Of a stretch of DNA of 64,000 bases, positions 60,370-64,000 are shown one piece after another. Numbering within the stretch: the stretch's first letter is position 1; the number at the start of each line of letters is the position of its first letter. Source of the DNA: Qipengyuania citrea (GTDB lineage Bacteria > Pseudomonadota > Alphaproteobacteria > Sphingomonadales > Sphingomonadaceae); the NCBI RefSeq assembly GCF_024171405.1, contig NZ_JALJZT010000002.1, forward strand, positions 2,797,001 through 2,861,000. The letters run 5' to 3'. Made by a program: the position numbers and the translations under genes. The notes beneath the pieces are model-generated. The model saw nothing but the letters and a program-made list of their open reading frames with translations. It did not search any database and was not told where the DNA came from.

Positions 60370-61095
60370 TCAGCGCCCGGCGGAGGCGAAGGGCGAGAAA
60401 TCGGTCTCGGTATCGAACACCTCGACCTGTTCGGCACGCTTGAGCGCTCCGACAGCGGCATAGGTCACCGGGGTCAGCAAGGCTTCCCACAGCGTCTTGA
60501 TCGCCCATTGCGACAACACGACCTGCCACAAGAGCTCGACCGGCCACCCGGCCAGGCCCCAGAAGGCCAGCGGGTAGAAGATCAGGCTGTCGAGCCCCTG
60601 GCCGACCACGGTCGACCCGATCGTGCGCATCCACAGATGCCGCCCCCGGCTCCACACCTTCATCTTGGCGAGGACATAGCTGTTGGCGAATTCGCCCACC
60701 CAGAAGGCGACCATCGACGCCAGCACGATGCGCCACGAATTGCCGAATACGAACTCATAGGCTTCCTGTCCGGGCCAGCCCGCCGCGGGCGGCAATTGCA
60801 CCACCACCCAGGCCATGAAGGCCATGAACAACAGCGCGGCAAAGCCGGTCCAGATCACCCGCCGCGCGCGGGCATAGCCATAGACCTCGGTCAGGATGTC
60901 GCCGATGATGTAGCTGACGGGGAAGAACAGGACGCCTGCGCCAAACGACCATTCGCCGATCAGCGGCAGCGTGACAAAGCTCGGCTTGGACGCGCCGATC
61001 AGGTTCGACAGCAGCAGGATGGTGACGAAGGCCGCCATCACCAAATCGTAATAGCGGAACTGCGGTGCGGGCTGGCTCGGCGGGGCGTTTTCCAT
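60370..61095 (-). CDS. yhhQ: Queuosine precursor transporter YhhQ (VUT family)
   Basis: Imports queuine/preQ precursors for tRNA modification. 241 residues from the ATG at 61095; a GTG at 61104 is also possible. Six membrane segments are visible. The family block GAGVLFFPVSYIIGDILTEV, the YGYARARRVIWTGF segment, the GEFANSYVLAKMKVWSRGRH loop and LWMRTIGSTVVGQGLDSLIF are all strong. No preQ1 riboswitch is recognisable in the 61 bases before the tRNA gene on the opposite strand. Confidence 0.9.
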   Translation of the reverse strand: MENAPPSQPAPQFRYYDLVMAAFVTILLLSNLIGASKPSFVTLPLIGEWSFGAGVLFFPVSYIIGDILTEVYGYARARRVIWTGFAALLFMAFMAWVVVQLPPAAGWPGQEAYEFVFGNSWRIVLASMVAFWVGEFANSYVLAKMKVWSRGRHLWMRTIGSTVVGQGLDSLIFYPLAFWGLAGWPVELLWQVVLSQWAIKTLWEALLTPVTYAAVGALKRAEQVEVFDTETDFSPFASAGR

Positions 61096-61156
61096 CACAA
61101 ACACGGATAGTGCCGATTGGCCAGCCGCGAAAGGCGCGTTATGGCACCCCCCGAGC

Positions 61157-61233
61157 GCGCCCGTAGTTCAACTGGATAGAGCACGAGCCTTCTAAGCTTG
61201 GAGTTGCAGGTTCGAGTCCTGCCGGGCGCGCCA
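61157..61233 (+). tRNA. tRNA-Arg (anticodon TCT)
   Basis: A full cloverleaf: acceptor GCGCCCG (61157-61163) with CGGGCGC (61223-61229), anticodon stem CGAGC/GCTTG with loop CTTCTAA (anticodon TCT at 61191-61193), T arm GCAGG-TTCGAGT-CCTGC, and an encoded CCA (61231-61233). It reads AGA (and AGG by wobble) codons, rare in this GC-rich genome. Confidence 0.95.
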
Positions 61234-61294
61234 ATTTACCCTTGCGACAGCAATGCGCCCTAATCCCGGTCGTTCAGGGTCACCTTCGGCTTTC

Positions 61295-61552
61295 CTATTG
61301 GCTGTCGGCCGCGCGGCCGATCCGATAGGATCCGGATCGCGCCGAGAGCAGTCTACCCTTCCAGCTCAGTCTGATGATTTTCTGATCGAACAATTGATCG
61401 ACCGCTTCACGGACAAGCGGCATGGCCAAACGCCAGTCTGCCGCATCGTTGCAAGTGATCTTACGCGCCACTTCGCTAGGACATATCGTTGTTTCCGGCG
61501 CGCGTTCGGCAAGCAGGGTCAGTACTGCGGCGTTGGCGACGCCGACCGTCAC
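61295..61552 (-). CDS. DUF3253 family protein
   Basis: 85 residues of winged-helix-like character. CPSEVARKITCNDAADWRLA followed by a PLVREAVDQLF helix and a hydrophobic end (KIIRLSWKGRLL) is the DUF3253 pattern. Function not known. It overlaps the UVR-motif gene by four bases (ATGA), so the two are made together. Alternatives are few since the pattern is specific. Confidence 0.75.
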   Translation of the reverse strand: MTVGVANAAVLTLLAERAPETTICPSEVARKITCNDAADWRLAMPLVREAVDQLFDQKIIRLSWKGRLLSARSGSYRIGRAADSQ

Positions 61553-61827
61553 TTGCGTTTCCGGCCTGAGGTCATGAGATCGGGCTTCGGCGGCGGCTTC
61601 CAGTCTGGCGGAGGAATCGGCCGCTGCCGGCTCGATCCGAGCCCCATGGCGCCAGGCTTCTGGCGGACGAGTCCCGACGTGTCGGCCTCGGCGGCCTCTG
61701 CAGCATCTGATCCGCCGCGTATAAGATTGATGCGGTCACGAATTCGCCGCGCCTCCTCGAAATCGAGCGCGTGCGCCGCCGCTTCCATATCGCGTTGAAG
61801 ATCCTCGATAGTCTTGGTCATTGCCAT
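61549..61827 (-). CDS. Small UVR-motif protein
   Basis: 92 residues. The N-terminal helix pair IEDLQRDMEAAAHALDFEEA and RRIRDRINLI (about residues 7-36) is the UVR motif, the UvrB-UvrC contact module of nucleotide excision repair, also found in McsA and other proteins. The rest is a proline- and charge-rich tail likely without fold. It could modulate UvrBC or a Clp-type partner. Starts at either of two in-frame ATGs (MAMTK). A bare UVR protein of this size is a recurrent alphaproteobacterial hypothetical. Confidence 0.72.
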   Translation of the reverse strand: MAMTKTIEDLQRDMEAAAHALDFEEARRIRDRINLIRGGSDAAEAAEADTSGLVRQKPGAMGLGSSRQRPIPPPDWKPPPKPDLMTSGRKRK

Positions 61828-62054
61828 TCAACGCACGAATGGGACTTCCGGTACCATTGCGCCCCGGTTCCGGTAACTGAGATGCCGCAGATGACCGCCT
61901 TGGCGGGACATCGATGGCATTCACGCGGGACCGAGGGGATCACCCGAACCGGAATGGCGAATTCAGGAGCGGTCATTGCCCTGCGCAATGCGCCATTTCA
62001 CCGCCGGAGGGTTCGTTCGCTCGAATGCTCGATGACGAACCCCCTGCAAACGAA

Positions 62055-62078
62055 GAGGGAGGGGCAAGCCCCTCCCTC
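62055..62078 (-). terminator. Terminator of the outer-membrane barrel gene
   Basis: An 11-base perfect stem, GAGGGAGGGGC (62055-62065) with GCCCCTCCCTC (62068-62078), around a two-base loop. On the minus strand it lies six bases after the stop of the barrel gene and is followed by TTCGTTTG. Confidence 0.75.
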
Positions 62079-62083
62079 CGCAA

Positions 62084-62773
62084 TCAGAAGCGCATGCCCA
62101 GACCGACAACGATCTGGTGGCGATTGATGTCGCCATATTCGAAAATTTCCTCGATGTCGGCGGTTTCGCCGTCGATCTCGACTTCGCCGTCACCGTACAT
62201 CGAAAGGCGGTATTCGATTTTCGCGAATGCCTTGTCCGAGAAGGCGTATTCCGAGCCCAAGCCCAAACGCAGGCCATCGAAGGTAGCGTTCTGGCTCACC
62301 AAGAAGCTCTCGGTATCGACAGTGCCGCCGAGCGACAGCTTGGTGCGGGCATTGGTGTAACCGGCTTTGACATAGACGAGCGACCGTTCGCTGAGCTGAC
62401 CGCCAAGACGAACCCCGGCATACAGATCGCGCCCGGTATCGAAGCTGGCCGTAATATCCACGTTGCTACCGTCCACAGTGCCGACAAAGCTCTCGCTTTC
62501 TCCAGCCGTGGAATCGGCATATTCGACTTCGACACCCAGCAGCGTGCCTCCGAACGAGAAATCGTAACCGGCCGCGACGCCGTACGCGAAGCCGCCCAGA
62601 TCGTCGCTGAGTTCTTCGCCGTAGACCTCTTCATCGATCGTGATCTGGACTACGTCATAACCCGCCAGTGCTTCGACATGGAAACCGTCGAAGCCGCTCG
62701 GCCCGTCTTGTGCGACAGCAGGCGAGGCAATGAGCGCAGCTGCGGTAACAAGAAGTGTGGTGATTTTCTTCAT
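62084..62773 (-). CDS. Outer-membrane beta-barrel protein (OmpA/OmpX-like porin fold)
   Basis: 229 residues from the ATG at 62773, after AAGGAAAA. A signal peptide (MKKITTLLVTAAALIASPAV, then AQ) precedes eight alternating strands, including FHVEALAGYDVVQI, FAYGVAAGYDFSF, DLYAGVRLGGQLSE, LVYVKAGYTNARTKL and the C-terminal HQIVVGLGMRF with its aromatic end. This is the OMP_b-brl type of small barrel, common and abundant in sphingomonads. Loops are acidic. Function is structural or unknown. An intrinsic terminator follows directly. Confidence 0.85.
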   Translation of the reverse strand: MKKITTLLVTAAALIASPAVAQDGPSGFDGFHVEALAGYDVVQITIDEEVYGEELSDDLGGFAYGVAAGYDFSFGGTLLGVEVEYADSTAGESESFVGTVDGSNVDITASFDTGRDLYAGVRLGGQLSERSLVYVKAGYTNARTKLSLGGTVDTESFLVSQNATFDGLRLGLGSEYAFSDKAFAKIEYRLSMYGDGEVEIDGETADIEEIFEYGDINRHQIVVGLGMRF

Positions 62774-63179
62774 GTGATGATTTTTCCTTACAACCCAGTC
62801 GTTAGACAGGCCGCGGATAGGTTGATGCATCTTAAGGGAAATATAATTTTCGCGCGCGGCGTTGGATTTGCGCGAAATGTTGCCGGATCGCAGCATTTTC
62901 TGCTGCGTAACAAGTAATGATCCGAAAATCGGTGCCGGCCGGATTATAATTACGGCGCCGTCGTGCCTAAACGGAATAAAACGGTGCGTGTGCGCCGGAT
63001 TGTTGCCGGGGAACGGGTCTGGCGCGGACCGCCTGGTCCTGGCGATCTGGTATTACCCGTGTTCCGCGGACGAATGTAGCCGGAGGCGAGACTGATATCC
63101 TGTCCTCGGGCCACACCCTATCCTCGGCCCGAGTGACCAAGACAGAGAGAGCGGAAGGATTGCGCGTCAGCCGCTGACG
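62774..63179. other. Gene-free stretch between the barrel gene and the NUDIX gene
   Basis: About 400 bases without a supported gene. They hold the upstream region of the barrel gene, with an AT-rich patch (62833-62850, TATATT on the minus strand) that may be its -10. A seven-base hairpin (CGCAGCA/TGCTGCG, 62889-62907) and an eight-base inverted repeat (63105-63112 with 63126-63133) near the end of the NUDIX gene are also present. Nothing else stands out. Confidence 0.5.
63105..63133 (-). terminator. Inverted repeat downstream of the NUDIX gene
   Basis: CTCGGGCC (63105-63112) pairs with GGCCCGAG (63126-63133) around a 13-base loop, 47 bases beyond the NUDIX stop on the minus strand. No T-run follows, so a terminator role is uncertain. 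Confidence 0.35.
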
Positions 63180-63968
63180 CTATCCCCGCGCAACCTTGTC
63201 CATCGGTTCGGCGGTGACGGGATAGCCGAACTCTTCGCCGATGTTCAGCCAGGACGTGCCGTCCTTTTCGCCGATGAAGGGGGTGATCGTGCGCACCGGG
63301 ATAGCCTGGGCCTGCGCTGAGGCTTCGGCGAAGCTGCCGAACAGTGCGAGCCGTTCGAGATTGCGGCGGGTGGGGAAGATTACCTTGATTTCGCCGCGCT
63401 CGGCGGCATCGAGCGCGCCCTGCGCACTGGTCCAGAACAGATGCGTGTTTTCCGACAGATCGGCCTCGATCTCGACCGCGCCGGTACCGAGGTCGGCAAG
63501 GTAGAAACGGGTGTCGAAGACGCGCGGGATGCGCTCGTTCTTGGGGAACCACCGCGCGAAGGGGACCAGTTGGTCGAGATCGAGCTCCCAGCCGAAATGG
63601 TCGAGGACCGGCGCGAGTTCGCCGGTTTCCTGCAAGAAGTTGCGGGCAGCACGCGCTTTTGCCGCATCGATTTCGCCGGTCAGGCCGATCACCAGCCCGG
63701 TTTCCTCGAGCGTTTCGCGCACCACCGCGACCTGGTGCGCAGCCTCGTCGGGGTCGAGCGGGCCGCCCATGCTGGCGCCGAGATCGAAATCGGCCGGGTC
63801 GACGCGGCCGCCCGGGAACACCGCCATGCCGCCGGCAAAGACCATCTCGCGCGAACGGATGGTCATCAGGATCTCCGGAGGGCCACCCTGCGGCGCATTG
63901 CGGAAGATGACGACGGTTGCGGCGGGGATACCATTGGCCCCGGTATCGGTGTGCTCGCTCATGTGCAT
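63180..63968 (-). CDS. NUDIX hydrolase, CoA-pyrophosphatase-like
   Basis: 262 residues (a second ATG at 63962 is in frame). The NUDIX region begins AGGMAVFPGGRVDPADFDLG and its catalytic box ends AVVRETLEETGL (about residues 83-94), with an insertion of about 25 residues between the GG and the REXXEE parts, as in long NUDT7/NUDT19-type CoA or acyl-CoA diphosphatases. The rest (LDQLVPFARWFPKNERIPRV, DTRFYLADL) supports that group. The gene starts near the right edge of the window, but no upstream neighbour is visible. Confidence 0.85.
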   Translation of the reverse strand: MHMSEHTDTGANGIPAATVVIFRNAPQGGPPEILMTIRSREMVFAGGMAVFPGGRVDPADFDLGASMGGPLDPDEAAHQVAVVRETLEETGLVIGLTGEIDAAKARAARNFLQETGELAPVLDHFGWELDLDQLVPFARWFPKNERIPRVFDTRFYLADLGTGAVEIEADLSENTHLFWTSAQGALDAAERGEIKVIFPTRRNLERLALFGSFAEASAQAQAIPVRTITPFIGEKDGTSWLNIGEEFGYPVTAEPMDKVARG

Positions 63969-64000
63969 GTTGTGACGGGGGCCGCGCTGCTTGCCAAGCG

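Noticed and set aside
61157..61233. tRNA-Arg as an attachment site for an integrated element containing the following genes
   Set aside because: No integrase and no second copy of the tRNA 3' end found in the window.

Overview
The window is a high-GC, gene-dense chromosomal segment that reads as an alphaproteobacterium of the Sphingomonadales, most likely Erythrobacteraceae. The reasons are four large TonB-dependent receptors with sphingomonad-type plug regions, a NodT-type efflux lipoprotein, a FadJ/acyl-CoA-dehydrogenase catabolic island, and a single-unit flagellar operon behind a sigma-54 promoter. The family-level assignment is inference from gene content.

Region 1 (1-11,487) is flagellar. 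On the minus strand lie a MotA/ExbB-like channel gene, a small one-TM partner, flgA and probably the start of flgM. Divergently, a near-perfect sigma-54 promoter (1976-1991), preceded by an array of TGCCG/CGGCA half-sites, drives flgBCDEFGHIJKL-motA-motB. FlgD, FlgE and FlgJ are unusually short. Region 2 (11,484-16,476) is a TetR-controlled ABC export system (regulator, permease, ATPase, membrane fusion protein, outer-membrane factor) with a double inverted-repeat operator between regulator and permease.

Region 3 (16,487-41,712) is a catabolic island: two TonB receptors, two SDRs, a FadJ-type hydratase/dehydrogenase, three acyl-CoA dehydrogenases, an acyl-CoA synthetase, a CoA-ester lyase, a nitronate monooxygenase, a flavin reductase, an aldo/keto reductase, a serine hydrolase, two MFS transporters and a regulator made of two TetR units in one chain. 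It looks like uptake and beta-oxidation-like breakdown of a hydrophobic carboxylic acid or ester; the substrate is not visible. A CysQ-type phosphatase is embedded in it.

Region 4 (41,802-48,356) holds an atypical OmpR-type regulator with a degenerate receiver, a soluble GAF histidine kinase, and a minus-strand pair of beta-helix-like lipoprotein and TonB receptor whose upstream region carries two Pho-box-like sites. Region 5 (48,624-57,181) has a small TPR-like protein and a compact type IV secretion cluster (VirB1, B2, B3, B4, B6, B9, B10, B11), with no VirB5, B7, B8, VirD4 or relaxase here. A 264-bp element with 24-bp perfect terminal inverted repeats and an internal cloverleaf sits exactly between virB2 and virB3, flanked by TA; it is the most striking feature of the window.

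Region 6 (57,385-64,000) contains a fourth TonB receptor, a YhhQ-type queuosine-precursor transporter, tRNA-Arg(TCT), a DUF3253/UVR-motif gene pair, an outer-membrane beta-barrel protein and a NUDIX hydrolase.
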